From positions 54,078 to 118,077 of the forward strand of contig JAJRPV010000004.1 of NCBI GenBank assembly GCA_024280575.1: 64,000 bases of DNA, given 5' to 3'. Every line of letters starts with the position of its first letter. Positions within the stretch are counted from its first letter, which is position 1. Both the position numbers and the translations under genes were made by a program. This DNA is from Campylobacterales bacterium (lineage in GTDB: Bacteria; Campylobacterota; Campylobacteria; Campylobacterales; Sulfurospirillaceae). Shown piece after piece: positions 18,115 to 27,367 of the stretch. Below the pieces are notes generated by a model. It was not told the origin of the DNA, did not search any database, and saw nothing but the letters and a program-made list of their open reading frames with translations.

Positions 18115-18195
18115 TTGGTAAACCTGTAAACTAGTATGTAAAAAACCTACATACTCGCTCGGTATCCCAAATCTCGGCAGGTTTTTGAAGAAGTT
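18115..18195 (-). promoter_or_regulatory. Candidate structured leader upstream of DEAD helicase
   Basis: On the minus strand, AAAACCTG and CAGGTTT near the two ends can close a domain containing a hairpin AGTATGT/ACATACT (18133-18155, loop rich in T) and a GC-rich stretch unusual for this window. It lies 110-190 bases upstream of the helicase start and after the chemoreceptor stop. Could be a 5' UTR element or a small RNA; no known riboswitch consensus was recognised. Confidence 0.3.
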
Positions 18196-18261
18196 CTCTT
18201 AAGAAGTTCTGAATTGGCGAGTATTATACTTAAATATTTATTAAAAAGAGCTTGTCTTGCG

Positions 18262-19464
18262 TTATAGTTTAAATATCTCTGTTGCTTGCTTGAGCGAATT
18301 CATATCTTCTTCGATATTTGAAAAGCTATTATTCATCTCTTCTAAACTATTTGTTAATTTCAAAGCTTCTTCTTTTGTTTCTGTTATATTCGATACCATC
18401 GTTGCCGTATTATTTTTTATGACTGATATAGTTGCTTTGATTTCATCTGTTGATTTTTGGCTTCGCTCTGCTAGCTTTCGTACCTCATCGGCAACAACCG
18501 CAAAACCTCTTCCGTGTTCTCCTGCTCGTGCAGCTTCTATGGCAGCATTCAAAGCAAGTAGATTTGTTTGGTCGCTGACTTCCTCTATCAATCCTACCAT
18601 ATTTTGGATTTCTAAAATTGAATTTTCTAATTCATGTGCTTTGTCAGTGAGTTCAAACTGATTTGGTTGAAAAACTTCTTGATTCCATCTTTGGGTATCA
18701 TCAAGTGTTGTCATTGTGTCATTACTTATTTTAGAGGCATTTATAGCAGATGTTAAGATTTTAGATGTTATATCTTGCAATGTCGAAATTATAGTATTTA
18801 TAGGTGCTTCTAGCTCTTTTAATTCACTCTTATCACTCAGAGTTAAACTGCCCGATATATCTCCTTGAGCTATACTTTGCAGTATATTTGTTATCGGATT
18901 AATTTGCTCAGTCATATAGGATTTTCTATTTTTAATCTCATCTCTTTGATCTCTTAGTAAGATAAAGGCCTTTTCTAACTCTCCATTTAGAAAAATTGGA
19001 ACTATGTAGGCAAATACCGGTATTTTTTCACCGTTTCTTGATATTATGTTTGCGTAACCTTCTCCGGGATTTTTAGAATTTATGTGTTTCGCAGCAAGAG
19101 CACATACTTGACAATCTGCTGGATTGGTTGGCCACAAGATTGCACCGCCTTTGTTGTTGGAAATCTCATTATGGTTAAAACCGGTGAGTGATTCAAAAAC
19201 TCTGTTGTGCTCGACTATATTTTTGTCTTTGTCTATTGCAAAAAATGCTACAGGAAAATCTTTCTTAAATTCCTTCCACATATATACTTGATGATCTCTT
19301 GTATTGATGACTATATCAATTTTCTCTTTTAGTGTTTTTGCGTCGCGAGCTTTTTGCCTATAGAGTTGATGAAGACCATTGTTGTTGATAATTCCTTGAA
19401 TATCTTTGTTGATTTTTTCTTCTATTTCAATCATCTCGTTATTTTCTTTTTTTGTAAAAAACAT
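18262..19464 (-). CDS. Soluble PAS-domain chemoreceptor (MCP)
   Basis: Cytoplasmic chemotaxis transducer of 400 residues without membrane helices. A PAS domain at about 65-175 ([27 protein letters not shown] and a CQVC pair near 118-121 in the F-helix region) is followed by a linker and the conserved signalling hairpin tip [40 protein letters not shown]. It probably signals intracellular redox or energy state to CheA/CheW. The CxxC pair within PAS could be redox-active, a suggestion only. It lies downstream of a PAS-only membrane protein on the same strand, 60 bases apart. C-terminus lacks a CheR-tethering pentapeptide. Confidence 0.88.
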   Translation of the reverse strand: MFFTKKENNEMIEIEEKINKDIQGIINNNGLHQLYRQKARDAKTLKEKIDIVINTRDHQVYMWKEFKKDFPVAFFAIDKDKNIVEHNRVFESLTGFNHNEISNNKGGAILWPTNPADCQVCALAAKHINSKNPGEGYANIISRNGEKIPVFAYIVPIFLNGELEKAFILLRDQRDEIKNRKSYMTEQINPITNILQSIAQGDISGSLTLSDKSELKELEAPINTIISTLQDITSKILTSAINASKISNDTMTTLDDTQRWNQEVFQPNQFELTDKAHELENSILEIQNMVGLIEEVSDQTNLLALNAAIEAARAGEHGRGFAVVADEVRKLAERSQKSTDEIKATISVIKNNTATMVSNITETKEEALKLTNSLEEMNNSFSNIEEDMNSLKQATEIFKL

Positions 19465-19525
19465 ATAAAATCCTTTTTCTTATTTGCAATGATACAACTA
19501 TTTTATATAAATTTCAAAGGTATTG

Positions 19526-20680
19526 TTAGTGTTCTACTAGTTCGATTCCAAAACCACATAAAAATTTTTCCCCATTTTCGTCATTTATGGTAAATTTATA
19601 TAATTGAAATCGTTTTTGTTTTCCATTTGAGTTTGATATGGTTTCAAAACATTGTTGATGACCGTGTAAAATGGTTTTTTTATCATTTTCTAGTATGCTC
19701 ATTGCTGTTTTTTTATCAAAAATATCTTGAGGAGTTTTGTTTTTCCACTCTTTATATTCTATTAGATTTTCAAAATTTCTATTTATATAAACATATTTAC
19801 TGCTAGCATCTTTTATAAAAGCAATTCCAGGTAAATTTTCAATAAAAGATGCAAAAAGTCTTTGGTTTTTACTGAGTATTCTTTCAGCTTCTTTTCTTGG
19901 GCTTATGTCTGCTATCAGTCCGGTCATTCTCGTTGCAATTTTGTCATCAAAAAGAGCTTTACCTCTAACATGTACCCACTTTGATCCATTGCTTAATCTT
20001 ATCCTGTGTTCAATATCAAACATATCATTCAGTCCTGATAGATGCTTATTTAATGCCTCGTTAACTCTTGCCATATCGCGTATATCAACTAATTTTAACC
20101 AAGAATTTAAGTTATTTGGCTTTTCACTGTCAGAATAACCCATAATTTTTTTCCACCTATTGGAAGAATAAAAATTATTGGCTAGTATATCCCAATCCCA
20201 CAATCCAAATTTTGGACCTTCAACGGCAAGAGAGTATCTTCGCCTTAAAGCCAAAAGAGAAGTTATATCTTTTTTAAAATTATCTATATCAAAAATTGTA
20301 CTGATTTTACCTTCAATATGGAGGTCTTTATCATATAAATTTGAAGTAAATATTATGGCTCTTTTTTGTTTGTCGTTGTCATAGTTTAATTCTAGTTGTT
20401 CCAAAGGTTTTTTTAAGAGGGTAGTGAGAGTTTTTATGATCTTGGTTTTATTGCTACCGAAAGATATATCAAAAGAAGGATTAGTATATATTATGTCACC
20501 ATTAAAATTTCTATAAAAAACGGGCGAAGGGAAAGCATTTATAAATTTTTTGTATTTTTCATAGTCGTTGAGTTGGTCTGTGATATTTGATATCTTTTTA
20601 TTTTGTATTGTTACGATATACAGCAATATGACTATAGTTATAATAGCCACGATAATTATAGCGTAGAGGTTAGATTCCAT
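19526..20680 (-). CDS. Membrane-anchored triple-PAS protein without output domain
   Basis: Protein of 384 residues with one N-terminal membrane helix (about 5-26) and three PAS-like repeats: about 40-130 (FPSPVFYRNFNGDIIYTNPSF), 145-270 (a PAS_3 type with WDWDI, MGYSDSE, VDIRD, RIRLSNGSKWVHVRGKAL) and 280-384 (FASFIENLPGIAFIKDASSKYVYINRNFENLIEY). No histidine kinase, GGDEF, EAL or MCP domain follows, and the stop is genuine with no in-frame continuation of domain sequence. It may pass signals to the PAS chemoreceptor next in line. It could also be a remnant of a larger sensor. Confidence 0.75.
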   Translation of the reverse strand: MESNLYAIIIVAIITIVILLYIVTIQNKKISNITDQLNDYEKYKKFINAFPSPVFYRNFNGDIIYTNPSFDISFGSNKTKIIKTLTTLLKKPLEQLELNYDNDKQKRAIIFTSNLYDKDLHIEGKISTIFDIDNFKKDITSLLALRRRYSLAVEGPKFGLWDWDILANNFYSSNRWKKIMGYSDSEKPNNLNSWLKLVDIRDMARVNEALNKHLSGLNDMFDIEHRIRLSNGSKWVHVRGKALFDDKIATRMTGLIADISPRKEAERILSKNQRLFASFIENLPGIAFIKDASSKYVYINRNFENLIEYKEWKNKTPQDIFDKKTAMSILENDKKTILHGHQQCFETISNSNGKQKRFQLYKFTINDENGEKFLCGFGIELVEH

Positions 20681-20725
20681 GATTTTGCCTAATATAAAGA
20701 TAAAACCACCAATTATATCATAAAA

Positions 20726-21430
20726 TTATTTTATTTCTTTCTCCATCACTTTATATGGGGTGCCGTTAATTCCTGCCTTAAAGTATTTATTTCTTAATTC
20801 ATCTATTTTTTTAATGTTCTTATCGCTTACCTTTTCATCTAAATCAGAATTAAAATATTTTCTAATTATTTTAATTTTTTGTGCATCATTTTTTGCATTT
20901 TTGGTGTCTCTGTAAATCAAATAAGATTTTTCAAGTGCACTTTTTTCATGAACAGGAGTAAAAATCATCTTTATATTGTATTTTTTAAGTGTTTTTTCAA
21001 TATTGGCAAGATCTTTTTTGCAAAAAGGGCACTCTGGATCAGAAAAAATGACCATGGTTTCCTTGTTTGTGTCGCTACCTAGAGATATGATGTTTTTTGG
21101 GTCTTCGTTTCTATAAATTTTTGCTATCTTTTTATTTATAGCTTCTTTTTGTATTTTATCTTTTAAGTTAATTCCGCTTTTTATATCAATAACATCTGGA
21201 TAGATATAGTTTCCACTAGTAAACACAGATATATTTTCTGCCTCTTTGCCATCGGTAATAAAGATAGTTACATAATCAAGATTGTCATCTACCGTCTTTC
21301 TTGATGTTATTTTAACTGATATATTTGGAACATTAATTTTAGATTTAAAATGGGCAATAATTTCTTCATTTGTAGCACTGAAAAGTGTTGACGATGCCAA
21401 CAAAATAGATAAAATTATATTTTTTTTCAT
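20726..21430 (-). CDS. Periplasmic thioredoxin-fold protein with CPFC active site
   Basis: Secreted protein of 234 residues. Signal peptide MKKNIILSILLASSTLFSA; the thioredoxin-like domain has FSDPECPFCKKDLANIEKTL, active cysteines near residues 132 and 135, and a cis-Pro segment NGTPYKV near the end. It resembles DsbC/DsbG-type oxidoreductases in domain order (N-terminal region then thioredoxin fold) and is a distant relative of the protein at 2865-3680. Located just after selB on the same strand but with a 48-bp gap. Exact substrates unknown. Confidence 0.75.
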   Translation of the reverse strand: MKKNIILSILLASSTLFSATNEEIIAHFKSKINVPNISVKITSRKTVDDNLDYVTIFITDGKEAENISVFTSGNYIYPDVIDIKSGINLKDKIQKEAINKKIAKIYRNEDPKNIISLGSDTNKETMVIFSDPECPFCKKDLANIEKTLKKYNIKMIFTPVHEKSALEKSYLIYRDTKNAKNDAQKIKIIRKYFNSDLDEKVSDKNIKKIDELRNKYFKAGINGTPYKVMEKEIK

Positions 21431-21478
21431 ATCTGTAACCTTTATTTGTTAAAATTTTACATCGGTTTGATAAATAAT

Positions 21479-23311
21479 TCATAAATATCTTCTATTGTTT
21501 TCTTTTTTTACATCATCGAAATTGTCTAGATAATCAAGATATGCAACAAGGTATTTTCTGCTTATATTAAAATGTTTTTTAAGTGAGGCCACATCAACTC
21601 CGCCTTCTCTAGTCATAATCTCTCTTAATTTTGAGATAATTTGGCTTAAGGCATTTGTTTCAACAAAAATATTATGCGCTAAGCGAACGACTTTTTTTGC
21701 TCTTGTTAGTTTTTTAAGTGCATTATCTCCCATTTTTCTGTCTATATCCAAATTGTCATAGATATTATATGGTGCATCTGGAGTTATGTCGGATTTGCTT
21801 AAAATTTTATAAATTTTTTCTTGCAGATGTAAGTCAATATTTTTTATCACAATATTTGCATTTTTGTATATTCCATTTTCATATGCAAGAAAATTTTCTT
21901 TGCAGAGTTTATTCAAAACATCTTGAAGTAGGTTTGCACTTGCCCACTTTAGCTTGAGTGAGAGTGAATTTGCCGATAAAAGTGCATAACTATTTTTTTG
22001 ATATATTTTTTTGATTAGATTTTCTAATTCATCTTTAATACCGATCGGATAGATGACAAGATTTTTATCATCAACAAATACATTATCTAGTGTTTTTGCA
22101 AACGCTATGGCATCATCGTGGCTTAGTCCAAATCTTTGATTTGATGATATAAGGCCAAATCCTCGCTTATGGATGGAACAGAGAAATGAAAAAGCACTTT
22201 TAAAATCATCTTCTTTTAATGCAGTTAGCAAATCTAATTTTTTTCTCTTTTTTAAGGGATCATTTATCGGGTTAAGGACTTTTCCTCCACCAAGAATTCT
22301 TCCGGCGTTTGCAAGTATAAAAGGTTCATTGTGAACTAAAAAGATTTTTTGTTTAAAATGCAAAGTAGCAAAACCCTCTTTTGCTGACTTGGTTTCTTCT
22401 AAGAGTAAAACTTTGGCTTCTGTCTGCTTGGTTCCTATAAAGACTTGCAAAGTAGTGTTGTGTTTGATTGTATTGTCGCTAGAACTTTGTAAGAAAACAT
22501 CTACACTGTTAAACCCTTTGATAAATCCTTTTTTGCAAAGCAGAGTGCCTCTTTTTAAAGGTTTTTTAGTACTGCCTTGCAGATTTATAGCTGTTCTTTG
22601 AGAAATTGACGCACTACCCACATCTCTGTCGTGAACTTGTAAGTTTTTTATCTTAAATTCACTACCGATTTCAGGTGCAAAAATTTTATCTCCAACTTTG
22701 ATTTCACCATCAAGTAGTGTTCCTGTGACAACTTGACCAACGCCACTGAGAGAAAAAGATCTATCCACATAATATCTAAAAAAGCCATTGCTTTTTCTCT
22801 GTGTTAAAGGAAGTGAAAGGAGAACTTTCTTTAATTTTTGCACAGAATCTTTATCGTATATACTTACTTTGCAAAAATCATAAATTTCTATATTCTCTAG
22901 GCTCTTTATGTGCTCTTTTATCTCTTTTTCTCTTTCTTGTATAATTTCATCATTGACTAAATCACATTTGGTTAAAACTATTATGATATTTTTTACACGC
23001 AAAAGATTTAGTATGTCTAAATGTTCCTTACTTTGAGGCATCAATCCTTCGTTGGCATCAACTACAACCATGCTTGCATCAAATCCAAAAGCACCCGCAA
23101 TCATATTTTTAAGGAGTTTTTCATGCCCCGGAACATCTATAAAAGCAACATTTGTGTCCGAATTTTTTATATGAGAAAAACTTAGATCTATCGTGATCCC
23201 TCGTCTTTTTTCTTCCGCTAAACTATCTCCTGCAAATCCTGTTAAAGCCTCTATAAGAGCAGTTTTTCCATGATCAACATGTCCGGCAGTTCCTACGATG
23301 ATATGTTTCAT
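21479..23311 (-). CDS. selB: Selenocysteine-specific elongation factor SelB
   Basis: Translation GTPase of 610 residues that brings Sec-tRNA to UGA codons followed by a SECIS hairpin. GTPase motifs GTAGHVDHGKT (G1, 8-18), RRGITID (G2), DVPGHE (G3) and TKCD (G4) are intact, followed by EF-Tu-like beta domains and C-terminal winged helices (YLDNFDD region) that bind SECIS RNA. SelA and the selenocysteine tRNA gene are not in the window, although selA is often adjacent. Its presence implies selenoproteins such as formate dehydrogenase elsewhere. ATG 23311 lies four bases after the upstream helicase gene, so they are probably one transcript. Confidence 0.95.
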   Translation of the reverse strand: MKHIIVGTAGHVDHGKTALIEALTGFAGDSLAEEKRRGITIDLSFSHIKNSDTNVAFIDVPGHEKLLKNMIAGAFGFDASMVVVDANEGLMPQSKEHLDILNLLRVKNIIIVLTKCDLVNDEIIQEREKEIKEHIKSLENIEIYDFCKVSIYDKDSVQKLKKVLLSLPLTQRKSNGFFRYYVDRSFSLSGVGQVVTGTLLDGEIKVGDKIFAPEIGSEFKIKNLQVHDRDVGSASISQRTAINLQGSTKKPLKRGTLLCKKGFIKGFNSVDVFLQSSSDNTIKHNTTLQVFIGTKQTEAKVLLLEETKSAKEGFATLHFKQKIFLVHNEPFILANAGRILGGGKVLNPINDPLKKRKKLDLLTALKEDDFKSAFSFLCSIHKRGFGLISSNQRFGLSHDDAIAFAKTLDNVFVDDKNLVIYPIGIKDELENLIKKIYQKNSYALLSANSLSLKLKWASANLLQDVLNKLCKENFLAYENGIYKNANIVIKNIDLHLQEKIYKILSKSDITPDAPYNIYDNLDIDRKMGDNALKKLTRAKKVVRLAHNIFVETNALSQIISKLREIMTREGGVDVASLKKHFNISRKYLVAYLDYLDNFDDVKKENNRRYL

Positions 23312-23315
23312 TTAA

Positions 23316-24605
23316 TTAACCTTTTCTTTTCCTGATAGTTTCTTTTTTCTTTGCGTTTCTATTATTTGCTTTTTTTCTTCTCATACCTACAACATTGTTT
23401 GCCGTTTTTTTTCTTTTTTCATTGCTTCGCTCGATTTTGGCTTTGATTGTGTGTTTGTTAGCTTCTTTTTTGAGCCATTCTTGGGGCTCGAAGCCTTCAA
23501 AAAATTCTACTTTAAGCCCATATTTTAGTAGTTTTTCAATATCTTTTAAAACACTTCTTTCTTCTTTGCAAACTAAAGAGATAGCCTCTCCCTTACTACC
23601 AGCTCTGCCTGTTCGTCCGATTCGGTGGATGTAGTCTTCTGCGTCTGCGGGCAACTCATAATTGATAACATGAGGGAGTTCCTCAATATCTAGACCTCTT
23701 GAAGCTATATCTGTGGCTACAAGAACACGAATTGTTCCAGCTTTAAAATCCCTAAGTGCTTTGGTTCGTTTAGAGTGGGCTTTATCACCGTGTAAAATCA
23801 GTGTTTTTAAACCACTTTCTTTGAGGTATGCTCCCACCTCATCTGCACTTTTTCTAGTTTTTGTGAAGACTAATACTTGATGCCAGTTCCGTGAACCTAT
23901 CATGAAGGAGAGTAGCGCTGATTTTTTTTCTTGGTCACAAATGTATATAGTTTGCCTAACTTTTCTTGCCAAATCACCTTGGTTATTTATGATAACATTA
24001 ATGGGTTTTATCAACGATAGCTCAGAAAACCTTTTGACAGATTTACTTTGCTCAACAGAAAAAAGTAAAGTTTGTCGTTTTTTAGAAATCATCTTTGAGA
24101 TAGTCACAATTTCTTCCCAAAATCCCATATCTAAAATCCTATCTGATTCATCGAAAACGAGTATTTCTACTTTAGAAAGATTTAGATTACTCTGCTTGAT
24201 ATGTTCTAGTAAACGCCCTGGTGTTGCAACTAAGATATCAACACCTCGTTCAAGTTTTTTGCTTTGTGGAGTAAATTTGGCACCACCATAAACTGCACAA
24301 CTTTGCAATGCAAAGTTTTTACCATACTTTTTGATACTGTTTTCAACTTGCACCGCAAGCTCCCTGGTGGGCACTAAAATCAGTGCTCTAATTGCTTTTT
24401 TAATCTTCTTTTTACTCAATATTTGCAAAATAGGAAGCGCATAAGCAGCTGTCTTGCCAGTCCCTGTTTGTGCCGTTGCCATCACATCTTTTCCTTCTAA
24501 AATCAAAGGGATAACTTTCTTTTGCACGGGTGTTGCTTTTATATAGCCTAAATTATCTACAGTTTCGCATAATTGTGATACTAAGCCTAGTTTTTCAAAT
24601 GACAT
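23316..24605 (-). CDS. RhlE-like DEAD-box helicase homologue with altered motifs II and III
   Basis: Protein of 429 residues with RhlE-type layout: ATPVQKKVIPLILEGKD (Q motif), AQTGTGKT (45-52), PTREL, VATPGR, HRIGRTGR and a Lys/Arg-rich tail ending KKRKG. Two catalytic motifs deviate: motif II is DESD (152-155) instead of DEAD and motif III is SVE (183-185) instead of SAT. The Walker residues remain, so ATPase could persist, but coupling of ATP hydrolysis to unwinding, which motif III serves, may be changed. Upstream of selB with a 4-base gap. The reading frame is intact, so this is divergence, not obvious decay. Confidence 0.88.
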   Translation of the reverse strand: MSFEKLGLVSQLCETVDNLGYIKATPVQKKVIPLILEGKDVMATAQTGTGKTAAYALPILQILSKKKIKKAIRALILVPTRELAVQVENSIKKYGKNFALQSCAVYGGAKFTPQSKKLERGVDILVATPGRLLEHIKQSNLNLSKVEILVFDESDRILDMGFWEEIVTISKMISKKRQTLLFSVEQSKSVKRFSELSLIKPINVIINNQGDLARKVRQTIYICDQEKKSALLSFMIGSRNWHQVLVFTKTRKSADEVGAYLKESGLKTLILHGDKAHSKRTKALRDFKAGTIRVLVATDIASRGLDIEELPHVINYELPADAEDYIHRIGRTGRAGSKGEAISLVCKEERSVLKDIEKLLKYGLKVEFFEGFEPQEWLKKEANKHTIKAKIERSNEKRKKTANNVVGMRRKKANNRNAKKKETIRKRKG

Positions 24606-24694
24606 AAATATTTTCCTTGTTTTATTGCTTAAATTTATTGTACCTAAATTTTGGAAATATTATGTTATTATACAAACAAAAAAGTGAGTTGTGT

Positions 24695-25393
24695 ATGAAA
24701 ACTATTTTAGGGATATTGTTGTTGTTTAGTGTAAGTCTTTATGCGGATATGAGTACCACAAAAAATGCTATGAATGAGTATAGAAAAGGAAATTATGATA
24801 AAGCGGTGAAGCTTCTTGCTAAATCTTGCAAAGATGATGAGATTAATGCTTGTGTAAATCTAGGCTACATGTATGTTCATGGGCTATCAATTGAAAAGAG
24901 CTTTACCAAGGGGTATGGTTTGCTTAAAAAGGCTTGTGATAGTGGTAATAACAAAGGTTGCATAGTGCTTGGAAATGCTATTCTTGAAGAAGAGGCTAAT
25001 TTGTGGTACAATTTTCAAAAAACAAAAAATCCTACTTTAAAAGATGAAAAAGAGCATCAAAAAAGATTGGATGTCGGTATGAATTATCTGAAAAAAGCTT
25101 GTGATGACAAATCTGCAGTAGGCTGTAAAAGTTTGGGAAGCGCATATTGGAATTTTATCCAACAAAACGGTGGTATAAAAAAACTTCCGAAATTGGCAAA
25201 TAAAGCTTTTGACACTCTTACCAAAGCGTGTGACTTAAAAGATATCGGAACTTGCGTTGATCTTGGTTATACTTATGAAAATCTTGGTGAAAAGTACTTT
25301 GGTAAAGCTAGTGCCATCTATAAAAAAGCTTGTGACTTCGGATACAAAAAAGCTTGCAATGACTATAAAAGATTGCGCGGATCAGGGTATTAA
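24695..25393 (+). CDS. Secreted Sel1-repeat protein, Hcp-like
   Basis: Periplasmic protein of 232 residues. Signal peptide MKTILGILLLFSVSLYA starts at ATG 24695; I reject the longer frame to 24617 because the signal and residue pattern begin here. The mature part is a chain of Sel1-like alpha/alpha repeats with paired cysteines at repeat ends (KSCKDDEINACVNLGYMY, KACDSGNNKGCIVLG, KACDDKSAVGCKSLG, KACDLKDIGTCVDLGY, KACDFGYKKACNDY). The spaced cysteine pairs are the signature of Helicobacter cysteine-rich proteins (Hcp), where each pair forms a disulfide. The Dsb-type proteins nearby could serve it. Function is scaffold-like and unassigned. Confidence 0.85.
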   Translation: MKTILGILLLFSVSLYADMSTTKNAMNEYRKGNYDKAVKLLAKSCKDDEINACVNLGYMYVHGLSIEKSFTKGYGLLKKACDSGNNKGCIVLGNAILEEEANLWYNFQKTKNPTLKDEKEHQKRLDVGMNYLKKACDDKSAVGCKSLGSAYWNFIQQNGGIKKLPKLANKAFDTLTKACDLKDIGTCVDLGYTYENLGEKYFGKASAIYKKACDFGYKKACNDYKRLRGSGY

Positions 25394-25417
25394 GGAGAAG
25401 ATTCTCCTTTTATGTGA

Positions 25418-25759
25418 TTAAATGATAGTCCCATTTACCGCTAAAAGATCTTTTCCTTCCTCACCGATTCTAGATGTATCCCATGGTGGATCAAACACAA
25501 GGTTTACATGTGCCTCATCTATCTCATCTATTGAGTTTGTATAGTGTCTGACCTGATCAACTAGAGAGTCTGCTACGGAGCATCCTGGAGAAGTTAGCGT
25601 CATATCTATCAAGCAGTGGGTATAGTTGTCTAGAACTTCAAATTGAATGTCGTATATCAATCCTAAATCATAAAGGTTGACAGGAATTTCCGGATCATAT
25701 ATGGTTTTTATAGTTTCAATCACTTGCTCTTTTAGTTCTGCTTCTTTTTCTTTAGTCAT
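25418..25759 (-). CDS. sufT: SufT-like DUF59 Fe-S assembly factor
   Basis: Small protein of 113 residues of the MIP18/DUF59 family. IYDPEIPVNLYDLGLIYDI is the family signature, with TLTSPGCSVADSL carrying the conserved cysteine and VFDPPWDTSRI near the C-terminus. SufT assists maturation of Fe-S proteins. The ATG overlaps the end of sufE by eight bases, making it the last gene of the suf operon. Full length for the family. Confidence 0.88.
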   Translation of the reverse strand: MTKEKEAELKEQVIETIKTIYDPEIPVNLYDLGLIYDIQFEVLDNYTHCLIDMTLTSPGCSVADSLVDQVRHYTNSIDEIDEAHVNLVFDPPWDTSRIGEEGKDLLAVNGTII

Positions 25760-26171
25760 GGTTTACTCCTTTTGCGTATTCTATTATTTTGTTCACGATA
25801 CTTGTAAAGCCGTTTTGTCTGGTGGGTGTTACGATTTCTGCCAGCCCTAATCTGTTTAGCTGTTTTAAATCAAACCCAAGGATTTCTTTAGGTGTTGCAT
25901 CTGAAAATATTTTGATCAAAATTGCAACCAAACCCTTTACTATGACAGTATTGCTGTCGCCTTCAAATATCATTTTCCCATTTTTCAAAGAGGGAATTAT
26001 CCAGACTGAAGATGTGCATCCTTTGACGAGATAGGCATCATTTCTGTTGTTTTCACTGATTTGTTTCAGTCTTTTGCCCAAATCTACTATATATTCATAT
26101 TTTTCCAGTTCATCATCAAACAAATCAAAATCTTCAACTACTTCATCAAGGCGCTTTTCTAATATATTCAT
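25752..26171 (-). CDS. sufE: SufE sulfur acceptor
   Basis: Protein of 139 residues that takes persulfide sulfur from SufS and enhances its desulfurase activity. The acceptor cysteine is in VKGCTSSVWI (Cys52). The helical N-terminus EKRLDEVVEDFDLFDDELEKYEYIVDLGK and the later LGLAEIVTPTRQNGF are typical for SufE/CsdE. It starts five bases after sufS and overlaps sufT, consistent with translational coupling. Complete and normal. Confidence 0.9.
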   Translation of the reverse strand: MNILEKRLDEVVEDFDLFDDELEKYEYIVDLGKRLKQISENNRNDAYLVKGCTSSVWIIPSLKNGKMIFEGDSNTVIVKGLVAILIKIFSDATPKEILGFDLKQLNRLGLAEIVTPTRQNGFTSIVNKIIEYAKGVNHD

Positions 26172-26176
26172 TTTGT

Positions 26177-27364
26177 CTAATCCTTTAGTATTTTTATAGC
26201 TCTTTTTAAGCCTTTTATAAAAATATCAATATCGTTTTTGTCATTATAAATAGCCAAGCTGACTCTAGCCGTGCCATTTATGCCTAATTTTTTCATGATA
26301 GGTTGTGCACAGTGATGGCCGGTTCGAATACTGATTTTCATCTTGTCTAGCAAGATACCTAAATCCTCAGCCATTAAGCCTTTTATATTAAAACTCAAAC
26401 TGCCGATAGAGTTTATAGAATCGGTGTAAAATATGACATCTTTTATCTCTCCTAACTTCTCATACAGGTATTCATAGATTTCATTTTCATAGTTTATGAT
26501 ATTTTTATATTCTATATTTTGTAAAAATTCAATAGCTTTTCCAAACCCTATAATGCCAGCTATATTTTGAGTTCCCGCTTCAAATTTAAATGGCGAATCC
26601 AAAAGTACGGTTTTGTCGTAACTCACATCTTTTATTGTTGCACCACCTGTTTGATATGGTCTTAATTTTTCCAAATGTTTTGCCTTGACATAAAGCGCCC
26701 CGACACCTGTTGGGCCATAGGTTTTATGTCCGGATATAGTGTAAAAATCAGCTTCTATGTCTTGCATATCGATATTGAAGTGTGGCAAACTCTGGGCGCC
26801 GTCTATCATCACTAATGCTCCGTATTTGTGTGCTGTTTGTATGATGTTTTTTAGAGGATGCAGTTTTCCAAAAGCATTTGAAACATGCGTAATACTTACA
26901 AATGAGTTTGGGTTTTGTATCAAAAGATTTTCAAAATGCTCCATATCAAATGTCAAATCTTCATCACAATTTACAACTTCCAACCCTTTATGCAAGCTTC
27001 TTTCTTGCATATGCCAAGGAACTATATTTGAGTGATGTTCGAGCGAAGAGATTATGACCGTGTCAAATCTGTCTTTTACAAATGATGAAGCAACCAGATT
27101 TAAAGACTCAGTTACTCCTTTTGTGAAGATAATCTCTTTAGATTCTTTTGCCTTTATACAATTTTTTAACAGTTCTCTTGTGTGCTCAAACTCGGTTGTT
27201 GCTCTGTTTGCATCTCCAAAATTACTCCTGTGTGTATTTGAGCAATATTGCGTATAATACTCATTTATCGCATCTAAAACAATTGATGGCTTCTGAGCGG
27301 TTGCTGCCGTATCTAAATAAATATTTTTACTGTTTTTAAAATATGGAAAGTATTTTTTATACAT
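26177..27364 (-). CDS. sufS: Cysteine desulfurase SufS
   Basis: PLP-dependent group II desulfurase of 395 residues releasing sulfur from cysteine for Fe-S cluster assembly. The PLP lysine is in SGHKTYGPTG (Lys214), the active-site cysteine in RTGHHCAQP (Cys352), and LDTAATAQKP, SLEHHSNIVPW and DGAQSLPH give the usual cofactor pocket. Placement between sufD and sufE confirms the SUF type as opposed to NifS, which is the usual desulfurase in many Campylobacterota. Intact. Confidence 0.94.
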   Translation of the reverse strand: MYKKYFPYFKNSKNIYLDTAATAQKPSIVLDAINEYYTQYCSNTHRSNFGDANRATTEFEHTRELLKNCIKAKESKEIIFTKGVTESLNLVASSFVKDRFDTVIISSLEHHSNIVPWHMQERSLHKGLEVVNCDEDLTFDMEHFENLLIQNPNSFVSITHVSNAFGKLHPLKNIIQTAHKYGALVMIDGAQSLPHFNIDMQDIEADFYTISGHKTYGPTGVGALYVKAKHLEKLRPYQTGGATIKDVSYDKTVLLDSPFKFEAGTQNIAGIIGFGKAIEFLQNIEYKNIINYENEIYEYLYEKLGEIKDVIFYTDSINSIGSLSFNIKGLMAEDLGILLDKMKISIRTGHHCAQPIMKKLGINGTARVSLAIYNDKNDIDIFIKGLKRAIKILKD

Positions 27365-27367
27365 TCA

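Noticed and set aside
24617..24694. Upstream start of the Sel1-repeat protein
   Set aside because: The signal peptide begins at ATG 24695 and the extra residues would spoil it.
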